A stretch of 64,000 bases of DNA, taken from NCBI RefSeq assembly GCF_002879855.1, contig NZ_PNYB01000028.1, positions 1 to 64,000 of the forward strand, given 5' to 3'. Position numbers and translations under genes: made by a program. This document shows, piece by piece, positions 34,920-43,874 of this stretch; the stretch's first letter is position 1, and each line of letters starts with the position of its first letter. Below the pieces are notes generated by a model, which had not been told where the DNA came from, did not search any database, and worked only from the letters and a program-made list of their open reading frames with translations. The stretch comes from Trinickia soli (GTDB lineage: Bacteria > Pseudomonadota > Gammaproteobacteria > Burkholderiales > Burkholderiaceae).

Positions 34920-35942
34920 TCACGCGCGCGCTTCGTCGCTCGCATCGTAGGCGCCGCGCGCAGCCGCGCTGTTCAGGCGCGCCCGCTTGAGCAGCGCCTG
35001 TTGCGCCGCCTCGACGTTGGCCGCCATGCCGCGCCACGCCGCGAGCGCCGGCTCTTGCAGTGCGCGCCCGTAGGAAAAGCTGAGCGGCCACGGGCGGCGT
35101 CCCACCCGATTGATCGCATCGAGGTGAGCGCTCGCTTCTTCCGGCGTTTGGCCTCCCGATAAGAAGTAGATGCCGGCAACGGCTGGCGGCACGGTGCGGC
35201 CCAGGATCGCCACCGTCCGTTCGCCGGCTTCGCGCACGCTCGCCGGCCGCACGTGCGCCTTACCGGCGACCACCATGCTCGGCTTCAACAGCATCAGCTC
35301 GAGCGTGACGTGATGGCGGTGCAGCGCATGAAACACTTCGTGCAACACCGCCTGCGTCACTTGCGCACAACGTTCGATCGAATGATCGCCGTCCATCAAC
35401 ACCTCGGGCTCGACGATCGGCACGACGCCGGCCGACTGGCAAATCGCCGCGTAGCGCGCGAGCGAATCGGCGTTCGCCTCGATCGCGAGCCGGCTCGGCA
35501 ACGTGTCCGACACGTTGTAGACGGCGCGCCATTTCGCGAAACGCGCGCCCTGTGTCTTGTACTTTTCGAGCCGGCCGGCCAACCCGTCCAGCCCCTGGGT
35601 GATTTCATCCCCTTCGGCGTGCGCCAATGCGATCTTGCCCGTGTCGACCTTGATGCCGGGCACGATGCCGAGTCGCGCCGCCAGAGCCGGCAGCGGCTCC
35701 CCGTCGTCAGCGCACTGTCCGAGCGTTTCCTCATAGAGAATCACGCCGCTCACGTATTGGCTCAGGCCGGGCGTCGAGAGCAGCAGGTGACGCCAGGCGC
35801 GGCGGTTCGCTTCCGTCGATTCGACATCGATCGTCTTGAAACGCTTGGCGATGGTGGGGCCGCTTTCATCTGCCGCGAGCAGGCCCTTACCGTCCTGCAC
35901 GATGGCGTCGATCGTTGATTGCAGTGCGCTCTCGGTTTGCAT
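34920..35942 (-). CDS. Class I fructose-bisphosphate aldolase
   Basis: 340-aa Schiff-base aldolase cleaving fructose 1,6-bisphosphate. Class I features: GKGLLAADESGPTIAKRF near the start, KVDTGK, EPEVLMDGDH, the Schiff-base Lys in LMLLKPSMV, and FLSGGQTPEEA. The sequence is complete. Many Burkholderiaceae rely on a class II enzyme, so this is probably a second aldolase for gluconeogenesis or stress. AAGGAG supports the ATG at 35942. Convergent with the NRAMP gene, 28 bp apart. Confidence 0.95.
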   Translation of the reverse strand: MQTESALQSTIDAIVQDGKGLLAADESGPTIAKRFKTIDVESTEANRRAWRHLLLSTPGLSQYVSGVILYEETLGQCADDGEPLPALAARLGIVPGIKVDTGKIALAHAEGDEITQGLDGLAGRLEKYKTQGARFAKWRAVYNVSDTLPSRLAIEANADSLARYAAICQSAGVVPIVEPEVLMDGDHSIERCAQVTQAVLHEVFHALHRHHVTLELMLLKPSMVVAGKAHVRPASVREAGERTVAILGRTVPPAVAGIYFLSGGQTPEEASAHLDAINRVGRRPWPLSFSYGRALQEPALAAWRGMAANVEAAQQALLKRARLNSAAARGAYDASDEARA

Positions 35943-36142
35943 CGTCTGCTCCTTGGGACGAAAGAATCGCGTCGCGCGCACAACGGATTGCGCGCAGCGC
36001 TCGCTCAAGTGTGCGCGGCGCCGTGCGTGGGCGCCAGCCATCGATGTGCGTTCGACCGCTTTGGGTCGTCAGACTGAGCAAGCAATCCAGGTACCTGCAC
36101 CATTACGCCGATCGTGCGGGAGGGCTCGCCCAAGGCTCACCC

Positions 36143-36196
36143 AAAAAAAAACCGCAGAGCGGCAACCCCAGGCGGGGCGGCCGTTCCGCGGTCAGG
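36143..36196 (-). terminator. Rho-independent terminator for the leftward EamA gene
   Basis: On the minus strand a compound hairpin (outer stem ACCGC/GCGGT; inner pairs GGC, CCCC with GGGG, GCC) is followed by nine U residues (A-run 36143-36151 on the plus strand). It lies about 30 bp after the end of the EamA-family gene. Confidence 0.75.
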
Positions 36197-36227
36197 ACCG
36201 GAACCTGGGTTCTTGTTAATTCACGGC

Positions 36228-37139
36228 TTAACGCGCCGGCGCGCGGCGGGAAAATTTGAAGAAACGAAAATGCCGAAACAGATTGAACGCGATCAGATTG
36301 CCGAGCACGACCAGCGCGAGACCGATCGCGGCCGGCGCCGACCATCGATAGCCCTCGAACACCGTGGATACGGCCAACGCGACGAACGGAAACAACACCG
36401 TGCAGTACGCCGCCCGCTCGGGCCCGATGCGGCCGACGAGCGTCAGGTATGTCGTAAAACCGATCACCGAACCGGGTATGGCCAGATAAAGCAGCGCGCC
36501 GAAATAGCGCGGCGTCCATTCGGGCTGGAACGAGAAGCCCGCCGCCAGGCTGCCGACCGTCAACACGGTTGCGCCGATCAGCATCGCCCAACCATTGGTT
36601 ACGGTTGGATGCAGGCCCATCGACTGCATCCGGCTCGACAGCAGATTACCGGCCGAGAAACACATCGTGCCGACCAAGGTTATCGCCAAACCGAGCCACA
36701 TCGTCTTGTCGCCGGCATGACCGGCCACCTCGGGCGCAAACAGGCAGAGGATGCCGATGAGCCCCAAGACCGCGCCGACGATCGCGCTCGGCTGCAGCGC
36801 ACGGCCCATGAACACGCGCCCGTTGATGGCATTGAACAGCGGCGCGGTCGAGAAGACGACGGCCACGAGACCGCTCGGCACAATCTGTTCGGCGTAGTAA
36901 AAGCACAGAAAGTTGCAGCAGAACAGTGCGAGTCCTTGCGCGAACAGCAACGGCCAGGCGGCGCGCGGCGGCCGCATCGGGCGCCGCATCAGGCGCACGA
37001 CGGCCAGCATGACAATCGAGGCAAGGATGAATCGGAACGCGATCGAAACCGGGGGCGCGACGACGCCGGTCTGCCACTTGATGGCGATCCAGGTCGTGCC
37101 CCAAATCAGCACGGTGGTCAAATAGAGCAGCAGGTTCAT
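36228..37139 (-). CDS. EamA-family (DMT) transporter
   Basis: 303-aa inner-membrane drug/metabolite transporter with ten predicted helices in two EamA repeats (first repeat around TTVLIWGTTWIAIKWQTG, second around WLGLAITLVGTMCFSAGNLL). The C-terminus is a basic tail (FRHFRFFKFSRR). Substrate unknown; such carriers export amino acids or related metabolites. Divergent from an AraC-type regulator gene which may control it. Confidence 0.9.
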   Translation of the reverse strand: MNLLLYLTTVLIWGTTWIAIKWQTGVVAPPVSIAFRFILASIVMLAVVRLMRRPMRPPRAAWPLLFAQGLALFCCNFLCFYYAEQIVPSGLVAVVFSTAPLFNAINGRVFMGRALQPSAIVGAVLGLIGILCLFAPEVAGHAGDKTMWLGLAITLVGTMCFSAGNLLSSRMQSMGLHPTVTNGWAMLIGATVLTVGSLAAGFSFQPEWTPRYFGALLYLAIPGSVIGFTTYLTLVGRIGPERAAYCTVLFPFVALAVSTVFEGYRWSAPAAIGLALVVLGNLIAFNLFRHFRFFKFSRRAPAR

Positions 37140-37319
37140 GGCAACAATGTGTGTCGAACGATTCGAAGCGGGGCCGGATTGCCCCGGGCTCTTTCACTAT
37201 GCAACCGGGGCCCCGATCCGCGTTGTCTATCCTTGCGGTTTTGTTGGCGCCGCTTCGGCGTGATCGCGCCGGTTTCTCTATACTCACCCGGTCATGACTC
37301 GATTCGCATTGCCCACGCC

Positions 37320-38306
37320 GTGAACGCGAGCCCCTTCGCCCCCGCTCCGACCGACGCTTCGCTTGCCGATGCGGCGCCGTTCGGCATGCACTCGGTCGGC
37401 GTCACGCTCGCCAACGCAAACGCCACGCTCGAGCGTTTCGCGTGGCTTGGCGACCGGCTCGCCGCCGCTATCTGGCGACGCGATATCGTCGAAGATGAAA
37501 CGGCCTACGATCGCCCGGGCCATCACACGCTTTCGTGCTACCTCGACGGCGGCTACCGGACCGAACGGCAGAAGTTGCCGGGCCAGTACGGCGCGCCTGC
37601 GCGACTGTGCGCGCTGCCCGGCGATCACGAATCGCGCTGGTGGGTGCGCGGCCACATGCATTTCATGCATCTGTACTTCCTGCCCGAGCATTTCACGCGG
37701 CGTGCCGTCCAAGAGCTCGATCGCGAGCCGCGCGAACTGACGCTCGCCGATCGAACCTACTTCGAAGACGCCCATATTGCCGCCCTCTGCCGCGCGCTGG
37801 CCGCGCAACCGTGGGACGCGCCCGACGCGCGCCTGCGGGCGAACGAAACGGCGCACGAAATCCTGAGCCTTTTGCTGCGCAGCCAATCGGTGCGCCGCGC
37901 GGACGCCCCGGTCAAGGGCGGCCTCGCGCCGGCCGTGCGCCGACGCCTGCGCGATTACATCGAAGCGCACCTGGCCGATGCAATCACGTTGGGCGATCTG
38001 TCCGACGTGGCCTGCCTCTCCGAATTCCATCTTTCGCGCATGTTTCGCGCCTCGTTCGGCATGCCGCCGCACGCGTGGGTCGCCGCGCGCCGCGCCGACC
38101 TTGCGCGGGCCCTGCTGCGCACGACGACGCTGCCGCTCGATGCGATCGCCGAACGTGCGGGCTACGCCGACGCCAGCCATTTCGGCCATCGTTTTCGCGC
38201 GGCGGTGGGCGCCTCCCCGCTGGCCTACCGCCGCGCGTTGAGGTGCGACTTCAGTGCATCGACGACGGCGGCAACTTTCGGCGAAGACTGGCGCGCCGAG
38301 GGATAA
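37320..38306 (+). CDS. AraC-family transcriptional regulator
   Basis: About 328-aa regulator. The C-terminal DNA-binding domain (residues about 205-305) has two HTH units: ITLGDLSDVACLSEFHLSRM and LDAIAERAGYADASHFGHRF. The N-terminal part is an unclassified sensor domain with WWVRGHMHFMHLYFLP. The GTG at 37320 is used; ATG at 37386 is an alternative, and neither has a clear Shine-Dalgarno. The last 82 bp overlap the 3' end of the convergent LysR gene, and the reading frame continues about 25 residues past the HTH domain. Confidence 0.85.
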   Translation: MNASPFAPAPTDASLADAAPFGMHSVGVTLANANATLERFAWLGDRLAAAIWRRDIVEDETAYDRPGHHTLSCYLDGGYRTERQKLPGQYGAPARLCALPGDHESRWWVRGHMHFMHLYFLPEHFTRRAVQELDREPRELTLADRTYFEDAHIAALCRALAAQPWDAPDARLRANETAHEILSLLLRSQSVRRADAPVKGGLAPAVRRRLRDYIEAHLADAITLGDLSDVACLSEFHLSRMFRASFGMPPHAWVAARRADLARALLRTTTLPLDAIAERAGYADASHFGHRFRAAVGASPLAYRRALRCDFSASTTAATFGEDWRAEG

Positions 38307-39139
38307 ACGGCCTGAATCGCCGCCGGCTCGCCCGCCCAGCGTGGAAACAGACGCACGAGCCGGCCGGCCGCCATGTCTTCCTCGATCGAAAAATCCGTCA
38401 GCAGCGCGAAACCCGCGCCCGCGAGTGTGGCCGCGCGGCAAGCGGTGGCCGTATTGGCCAGAAAGGCGCGCCTGCAACGAATGCGCAGGCGTTGTCCGCC
38501 CGCGCTCTCCAACGAAAGCGTGTACGGGTGCGCGATCGTCGTCAGCGCGACGAACGGCACGTCAGCCAGGCCGCTCGGCGATTGGGGCATGCGCCATTCG
38601 GTGAGGAAATCGGGGCTCGCCACGAGCCAGCGCATGTACTGCCCGAGCCGCGCCGATCGGTAGCTCGAATCCTTCAGGTTTCCTAAACGAATCGCGACGT
38701 CGATACGCTCCGCGACGAGATCGGCATATCCGTCGCCACCGATCAACTCGACTTCCAGCTCCGGATGCGCACGCCGCAGCGCGACCAGCGCAGGCGCCAC
38801 GACGAGCGCGCCGTAGTCGACCGGCGATGCGACGCGCACGGTGCCGCGCAACGGTCCCGCCGTGGCGGAAATGGCCGCAAGGCCGTCGCTCGCAGCCTGT
38901 AAGCAGGACCGGCTCGCCTCATAGAACGTGCGCCCCGCCTCGGTCAGATTCGAACGGCGCGTCGTGCGCACGAGCAGCGTCGCCCCCACCTCGGCTTCGA
39001 GCCGCTGCATGTGCGTGCTGACCATCGTCTTGGCGAGGCCCAGACGCTCGGCCGCCGCGCTGAGCGAACCCGTTTCGACGACAGCGGCAAAGACGACGAG
39101 CCGGTTGAGATTGATGTCGCGCAGTTCAGGCATAGGCAA
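38225..39139 (-). CDS. LysR-family transcriptional regulator
   Basis: 304-aa LysR regulator of the large CrgA/AaeR-like group: HTH in LNRLVVFAAVVETGSLSAAA and LAKTMVSTHMQRLE, effector domain with GTVRVASPVDYG. Divergent from the GST gene; a palindrome lies in the 119-bp gap, so GST and PNPOx genes are its likely targets. The start may be at 39139 (MPMP) or 39133 (MPEL). Its 3' end overlaps the AraC gene by 82 bp. Confidence 0.9.
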   Translation of the reverse strand: MPMPELRDINLNRLVVFAAVVETGSLSAAAERLGLAKTMVSTHMQRLEAEVGATLLVRTTRRSNLTEAGRTFYEASRSCLQAASDGLAAISATAGPLRGTVRVASPVDYGALVVAPALVALRRAHPELEVELIGGDGYADLVAERIDVAIRLGNLKDSSYRSARLGQYMRWLVASPDFLTEWRMPQSPSGLADVPFVALTTIAHPYTLSLESAGGQRLRIRCRRAFLANTATACRAATLAGAGFALLTDFSIEEDMAAGRLVRLFPRWAGEPAAIQAVYPSARQSSPKVAAVVDALKSHLNARR

Positions 39140-39142
39140 TTG

Positions 39143-39157
39143 TCCATTTTTAATGGA
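39143..39157. promoter_or_regulatory. Candidate LysR-type operator
   Basis: Inverted repeat TCCATT-TTT-AATGGA (39143-39157), 6-bp arms, in the divergent gap between the LysR gene and the GST gene and immediately upstream of the LysR start. Size and position suit an autoregulatory LysR site. Not tested by comparison. Confidence 0.45.
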
Positions 39158-39258
39158 TTGTGATTGAGCGATTATCCACCTTATGCGTTCAATGGCGCTG
39201 CGATACGCTTGACGTCAAAGCACTTGACTTCATCGTTACTCTTCGCAAGGACAATCTC

Positions 39259-39900
39259 ATGCCGCTCGTTCAGCCCGACCGCCCGATTCGTTTTTATGGA
39301 ATGCGTTTTTCAGGGCACGCGCATCGTGTGAAGCTCTTTTTGAGCCTGCTCGGTCTGCCGTTCGAAACGGCCGAGGTCAATCTGCGGGCCGGGGAGCAAA
39401 AAACCCCGGCATTCCTGGCGATGAACCCGTTTGGACAGGTCCCTGTGATCGAGGACGGCGAGACCGTCCTATTCGACTCGAACGCGATTCTCGTCTACCT
39501 GGCAAAGCGCTATGGCGATTCGTCGTGGCTGCCTGAGGACCCCGTCGGCGCAGCGCGGGTGGCGCAATGGCTGTCGATCGCGGCCGGACAAATCACGTAC
39601 GGCCCGTGCGCCGCGCGCCTCGTCAGAGCATTCGGCAACGAACTCGACTACGACGCGGCCGTGCGCACGGCGCTCAAGCTGTTCGACGTGATCGAACCGC
39701 TGCTCGGCAAACATGCGTTCGCAATCGGCCCGCAGCCGACTATCGCCGATGTCGCCGCTTACACCTACATCGCGCACGCGCCCGAAGGCGGGATTTCGCT
39801 CGAACCGTATCCGAACATCCGCGCCTGGCTCGCTCGTGTCGAGGCGCTGCCGGGGTTTGTTGCAATGCCCGCGTTCGAGCCGGCGCCTGCAACGCCGTGA
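39259..39900 (+). CDS. Glutathione S-transferase family protein
   Basis: 213-aa cytosolic GST. N-terminal thioredoxin-like domain (residues 1-85: FYGMRFSGHAHRVKLFLSLL, the cis-Pro GQVPVIEDG and the DSNAILVYLAKRY segment) and a helical C-terminal domain with the N-capping ADVAAYTYIAHA region. Ser in FSGHAHRVK is a candidate for activating glutathione. AAGGAC precedes the ATG at 39259. The PNPOx-like gene starts 38 nt later and is probably in the same operon under the divergent LysR regulator. Confidence 0.92.
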   Translation: MPLVQPDRPIRFYGMRFSGHAHRVKLFLSLLGLPFETAEVNLRAGEQKTPAFLAMNPFGQVPVIEDGETVLFDSNAILVYLAKRYGDSSWLPEDPVGAARVAQWLSIAAGQITYGPCAARLVRAFGNELDYDAAVRTALKLFDVIEPLLGKHAFAIGPQPTIADVAAYTYIAHAPEGGISLEPYPNIRAWLARVEALPGFVAMPAFEPAPATP

Positions 39901-39938
39901 ACTGCCGCCGATACCTTCGCCATGAGGTCGATTGAGCC

Positions 39939-40991
39939 ATGAGCCCTGAACTCACCGAACGCCGCCCCGTCAGTCCGCCGCCGGGCTGGGATCTCGACGA
40001 AGCCCCGTTCCACGCCGGCGAAATCGCCGTGCAAATGCGCGCCGGCGTACGCGAGAAAGCCGAGATTGGCGGGCGGCGCTCAATTCGCCGCTATATGCCC
40101 GATCAACACCGTCAGTTCTTTGCCCAGCTGCCGTTCATCGTCCTTGGTGGCATCGATGCGCAAGGACAGCCGTGGGCGACGTTGCGCATCGGCGAACCCG
40201 GTTTTGTTTCGTCGCCCGACGCGGGCACGCTGCGGATTGCCGGCGAGATGCTCGATGGCGATCCGCTCGTCGACGCCTGGCGCACTGGCGCAGCGCTGGG
40301 CGGACTCGGGATCGAGCCTCCCACGCGGCGGCGCAATCGCGTCAACGGCGTGGTGACCGACGACGCGGACGGCGCTCTGATGGTCCAGGTTCGCCAAAGC
40401 TTCGGCAATTGCGCGAAGTACATTCAAAGCCGCACGCCTGAGCGGATCCTTGCGCGGGAAGTCGATTCGACACGTGCACCACAGCATCGGTCCGCGACAT
40501 TGGACGCCGCCGATCGCGCGCTGATCGCACGCAGCGACACCTACTTCATCGCTACGCGCAGCACGTTGCGCGACGACGCTCCGTCGCAAGGTGTCGATGT
40601 CTCGCACCGCGGCGGCCTGCCGGGTTTCGTTCGCGTCGAAGACGAGTCGACTTTCCTCGCGCCCGACTATCGCGGCAATCAGTTCTTCAACACGCTGGGC
40701 AATATCGTTGAAGACTCGCGCGCCGGGCTGCTTTTCATCGACTTCGACAATGGCGACGTGCTCTACATCGCCGCACGCGCCGAAATCGTCTGGGAAGGCG
40801 CTGCACTCGACGAATTCAGCGACGCCCAGCGCCTCGTCCGTTTCAAAGTGGAGCAGGTGCGTCGCAGCCCGTCAGCGCTGCCATTCCGGTGGTCGGCCGT
40901 CGAATATGCGCCGCAATGGCGCGTTTCCGGCGCGGAGTCATTCAATCCAGCGCAGCGCGAGGCGCAGGGTGGCCATCGCCTTCATTTATAA
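39939..40991 (+). CDS. Pyridoxamine 5'-phosphate oxidase-like flavin-binding protein
   Basis: 350-aa protein of the PNPOx-like split-barrel group (COG3576-like). Two related halves are seen: FFAQLPFIVLGGIDAQGQPW with RRNRVNG, and TYFIATRST with SHRGGLPGFV and NQFFNTLGNI. In such proteins FMN binds between barrels. Related proteins are often fused to a ferredoxin reductase domain, which is absent here. It follows a GST gene under a LysR regulator, a pair seen in other Burkholderiaceae. Substrate unknown. Confidence 0.85.
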   Translation: MSPELTERRPVSPPPGWDLDEAPFHAGEIAVQMRAGVREKAEIGGRRSIRRYMPDQHRQFFAQLPFIVLGGIDAQGQPWATLRIGEPGFVSSPDAGTLRIAGEMLDGDPLVDAWRTGAALGGLGIEPPTRRRNRVNGVVTDDADGALMVQVRQSFGNCAKYIQSRTPERILAREVDSTRAPQHRSATLDAADRALIARSDTYFIATRSTLRDDAPSQGVDVSHRGGLPGFVRVEDESTFLAPDYRGNQFFNTLGNIVEDSRAGLLFIDFDNGDVLYIAARAEIVWEGAALDEFSDAQRLVRFKVEQVRRSPSALPFRWSAVEYAPQWRVSGAESFNPAQREAQGGHRLHL

Positions 40992-40998
40992 AAACAAT

Positions 40999-41017
40999 TA
41001 TCGATTAATAATCGATA
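40999..41017. promoter_or_regulatory. Candidate metal-regulator operator upstream of mntH
   Basis: Inverted repeat TATCGATT-AAT-AATCGATA (40999-41017), perfect 8-bp arms in a strongly AT-rich 60-bp stretch, with a possible -10 TAATAT at 41022-41027 and the mntH start at 41060. Location over the promoter suggests a Mn-responsive repressor (MntR or a Fur/Mur-like protein). Which one cannot be told. Confidence 0.55.
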
Positions 41018-41059
41018 GTTTTAATATAAGCACCGAGTGTAAGACGAACGAGGTGCGCC

Positions 41060-42373
41060 ATGACGACTGCGCAGATGCAATTGGGGATGAGCGAGCGAAC
41101 GACGCTCGCGCTCGGCACAGCGCTTGCCGGTCACGGCGCGGGCCGCCCGTTCGCGCGGTGGCGCGCTGCGCTGCTGTTCGCGGGCCCCGCCGTCGTGGCG
41201 TCAATTGCTTACGTCGACCCGGGCAACTTCGCCACCAACCTGCAGGCCGGCGCCAGGTACGGCTACTCGCTGCTTTGGGTCGTGTTGGCGGCGAATGTCA
41301 TAGCCATGCTGTTCCAAGCCCTCTCAGCCAAGCTCGGGATCGTCACGAACCGAAATCTGGCCGAGATCAGCCGCGCACATTTTCCCGCGCCGGTGGTTTA
41401 TGCAATGTGGGGGGTGAGCGAGATCGCCGCGATGGCTACCGACCTTGCGGAGTTTCTCGGCGGCGCGATCGGCTTGTCGCTGCTGCTGCACGTGTCGCTG
41501 ATCATCGGCATGGCGATGACGGGCGCCGTCACCTACGCGATCCTGGCGGCCGGGAAGCAGGGATTCCGTCCGCTCGAACTGATCATCGGCGCGTTGATCG
41601 GCACCGTGGCGCTGGCTTATGTGGTTGAGCTGCTGCTCGTCGACGTCAACTGGAGCGAAGCCGCGTACGGCGCACTCGTGCCGCAATTGCAAGGCCCCGG
41701 TGCATTGTCGCTCGCAGCCGGCGTCATCGGCGCCACCGTCATGCCGCATGCGATCTATTTGCACTCGGGCCTGACGCAGCACCGCGCACCCGCGCGCAAC
41801 GATGCGGCGCGCCAAACGTTGCTCCGGTTTTCCAATCGTGAAGTGATTGCAGCGCTGTCGGTCGCGGGGCTCGTCAATATGGCGATGGTGATCATGGCCT
41901 CCGGGGCGTTCCATGCCGGCCACGCTGATATCGCCGAGATCGAAACAGCCTATCGCAGCCTCACGCCGCTGCTCGGCGCAGGCGCAGCCGCTGTCTTTCT
42001 CGTCGCGCTGCTCGCCTCGGGCATCTCGAGCTCGGTCGTGGGAACGATGGCGGGCCAGATGGTTATGCAAGGCTTCGTCGGCTTTCATATTCCGGTCGGC
42101 GTGCGGCGGCTGTTGACGATGGCGCCCGCGTTCGTGATCGCGGCGCTCGGCGTACGGGCAACCGATGCGCTGCTCTACAGCCAGGTGGCGTTGAGCTTCG
42201 CGCTGCCGGTGCCGATGATCGCGCTCGTGATCGTGACGAGCCGTCGCGACATCATGGGCCGGTTTGCCAACAGCCGGCGCATGACGGCCATCGCCACGGC
42301 CGCGACCATCGTCATCCTCGCGGTCAATGTCGTGCTGTTGCTGCAAAGCTTCGGGCTGATGGCGCAGGTGTGA
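41060..42373 (+). CDS. mntH: NRAMP Mn2+/H+ symporter MntH
   Basis: 437-aa canonical NRAMP transporter with 11 predicted helices. The metal-site motifs are intact: DPGN in IAYVDPGNFATNLQAG (helix 1) and MPH in TVMPHAIYLHS (helix 6). Imports Mn2+ (also Fe2+) with protons across the inner membrane. An N-terminal tail of about 30 residues precedes helix 1. The AT-rich palindrome upstream suggests repression by metal. Contrast with the altered NRAMP at 33218. Confidence 0.95.
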   Translation: MTTAQMQLGMSERTTLALGTALAGHGAGRPFARWRAALLFAGPAVVASIAYVDPGNFATNLQAGARYGYSLLWVVLAANVIAMLFQALSAKLGIVTNRNLAEISRAHFPAPVVYAMWGVSEIAAMATDLAEFLGGAIGLSLLLHVSLIIGMAMTGAVTYAILAAGKQGFRPLELIIGALIGTVALAYVVELLLVDVNWSEAAYGALVPQLQGPGALSLAAGVIGATVMPHAIYLHSGLTQHRAPARNDAARQTLLRFSNREVIAALSVAGLVNMAMVIMASGAFHAGHADIAEIETAYRSLTPLLGAGAAAVFLVALLASGISSSVVGTMAGQMVMQGFVGFHIPVGVRRLLTMAPAFVIAALGVRATDALLYSQVALSFALPVPMIALVIVTSRRDIMGRFANSRRMTAIATAATIVILAVNVVLLLQSFGLMAQV

Positions 42374-42389
42374 GCGAGCGGCTCTGCGG

Positions 42390-43166
42390 TTAATGAGACC
42401 CCGCTCCGAAACGGTCGTTGAACGTGTGGAATTGCTCCATGTACTTCTCGTATCCCTGCTCTGCCGCAAATCGCAGCGGGTAGACACGTTTGACGAGCAC
42501 TTCGCGGGCGTTCGGTTGCGTTTCGAGGATGCTCATGACTTCTTCGATGAATTCGGCAAGCGGCATGGCGTTGGGATCGTTCGCCTGGCTCTCGCCCATC
42601 AATTCGGTCGCCACATAAGGCGGTGCAATCTCGATGACATCGACCGACGTGTCGCGCAATTGATAGCGCAATGCATCGCTGAAGGCATGAATCGCAGCTT
42701 TTGTCGCGCTGTAAGTCGGCGTATGGGCGAGCGTCAAGAATGCCAGACCCGACGAAACAGTCAGCACCGTCGATTTCGGCTGACGTTTCAATTGCGGCAG
42801 CAACGCTGCCGTCAGGCGAATCGGTGCGAGCAGATTGGTGGCGATCGTCGCCTCCGCCGTGGCAAGGTCCACCTTGTCGGCGCGCCAATTTTCCATCTGC
42901 ATGATGCCGGCGTTATTGAGGACGGCATTGAGCTTCGGGAATGCTTCGGCCATCCGCGCGGCGAATCGTTCGATGTCTTCGGGGCTTTGCAGATCGAGCA
43001 CGGCCGTTTTCATGCCCGGATTCGCTTCCGCCACTTCGCGCAAAGCATGCTCGCGCCGCCCCGCAATGATGACCTCGTTGCCGCGACGATGAAACGCTTC
43101 GGCCAGAGCGCGCCCGATGCCCGAGCCGCCGCCCGTGATGAGAATGGTGTTTCCAGTCACTTGCAT
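42390..43166 (-). CDS. Short-chain dehydrogenase/reductase (DltE-like)
   Basis: 258-aa SDR oxidoreductase. Cofactor loop ITGGGSGIGRALAEAF, NNAG at LNNAGIMQ, catalytic Ser in VSSGLAFL and Tyr/Lys in PTYSATKAA. Basic residues after the first strand (AGRREHA) favour NADP. Of the DltE-like type, substrate unknown. CGGAGA before the ATG at 43166. Divergent from an HxlR regulator gene, which likely controls it; convergent with mntH. Confidence 0.92.
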   Translation of the reverse strand: MQVTGNTILITGGGSGIGRALAEAFHRRGNEVIIAGRREHALREVAEANPGMKTAVLDLQSPEDIERFAARMAEAFPKLNAVLNNAGIMQMENWRADKVDLATAEATIATNLLAPIRLTAALLPQLKRQPKSTVLTVSSGLAFLTLAHTPTYSATKAAIHAFSDALRYQLRDTSVDVIEIAPPYVATELMGESQANDPNAMPLAEFIEEVMSILETQPNAREVLVKRVYPLRFAAEQGYEKYMEQFHTFNDRFGAGSH

Positions 43167-43226
43167 GATGGTTCTCCGTTGGTTGACCGACACCAGAATA
43201 TCGCCAATACTCTCATTCAGGAAGTA

Positions 43227-43242
43227 GGCACCGAAATGTGCC
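43227..43242. promoter_or_regulatory. Candidate operator in the SDR-HxlR divergent promoter
   Basis: Short inverted repeat GGCAC-CGAAAT-GTGCC (43227-43242) followed by GTAC (43243-43246), in the 115-bp gap between the SDR and HxlR genes. HxlR-family dimers bind inverted repeats in such divergent promoters. Weak, position-based evidence. Confidence 0.35.
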
Positions 43243-43281
43243 GTACGAACATATTGGTAAGTAATCAATCAGGAAGCGGTC

Positions 43282-43695
43282 ATGGCAGCGAAAAAACAAA
43301 AACCGACCGGGCGCGCCGTCGTCTTCGAATCGCCCACGGGCAAACCGTCCACGCCGGAAATCGACGACGTCGTCATGGAAGTGATCGGCCGCGTCGCCGA
43401 CAAATGGACCATGTGTGTGCTCGAAGTCCTCTCGCAACAGGGCGTTCTGCGATTTACGCGCATTGGCGAACTGGTCGGCGGGATCAGTCAGCGCATGTTG
43501 ACGAAGACGCTGCGGCAAATGGAAGAAGACGGGTTCGTCACGCGCACGGTTTATCCCGAAGTGCCGCCGCGCGTCGAATATGAGCTGACCGCGCTCGGCG
43601 AAAGTCTATGCGCCGCATTTTGCGGTGTCTGGCTCTGGGCCGAAAAGCATTACGCGCAATGGCAATCGCTACCCAAACGCGCGAAGGCGCGGTGA
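43282..43695 (+). CDS. HxlR-family transcriptional regulator
   Basis: 137-aa winged-helix regulator of the HxlR family: VADKWTMCVLEVLSQQG, RFTRIGELVGGISQRMLTK, LRQMEEDGFVTRTVYPEVPP and VEYELTALGESL are textbook segments. HxlR proteins often sense aldehydes or quinones through cysteine chemistry and control a divergent oxidoreductase, as arranged here. Confidence 0.93.
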   Translation: MAAKKQKPTGRAVVFESPTGKPSTPEIDDVVMEVIGRVADKWTMCVLEVLSQQGVLRFTRIGELVGGISQRMLTKTLRQMEEDGFVTRTVYPEVPPRVEYELTALGESLCAAFCGVWLWAEKHYAQWQSLPKRAKAR

Positions 43696-43874
43696 AACGA
43701 GGCGAACGTAACGCCCGCATCACGGCGACATTTCTGCGATTTGCTTCATTTACCCGTCAATACGTCTTGTTTTAGCCGAATCAGCGCCGAAGCCCCAGCA
43801 AACCACGAAGATCGACGTGCTCGCCATCGGCGGGCGCATTGCAATCCGCGTCCATCTATCAAAAGGGGCACATC

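Noticed and set aside
33203-34945. Long minus-strand ORF of 580 codons opposite the NRAMP-fold gene
   Set aside because: Highly charged shadow composition opposite a clear membrane protein.
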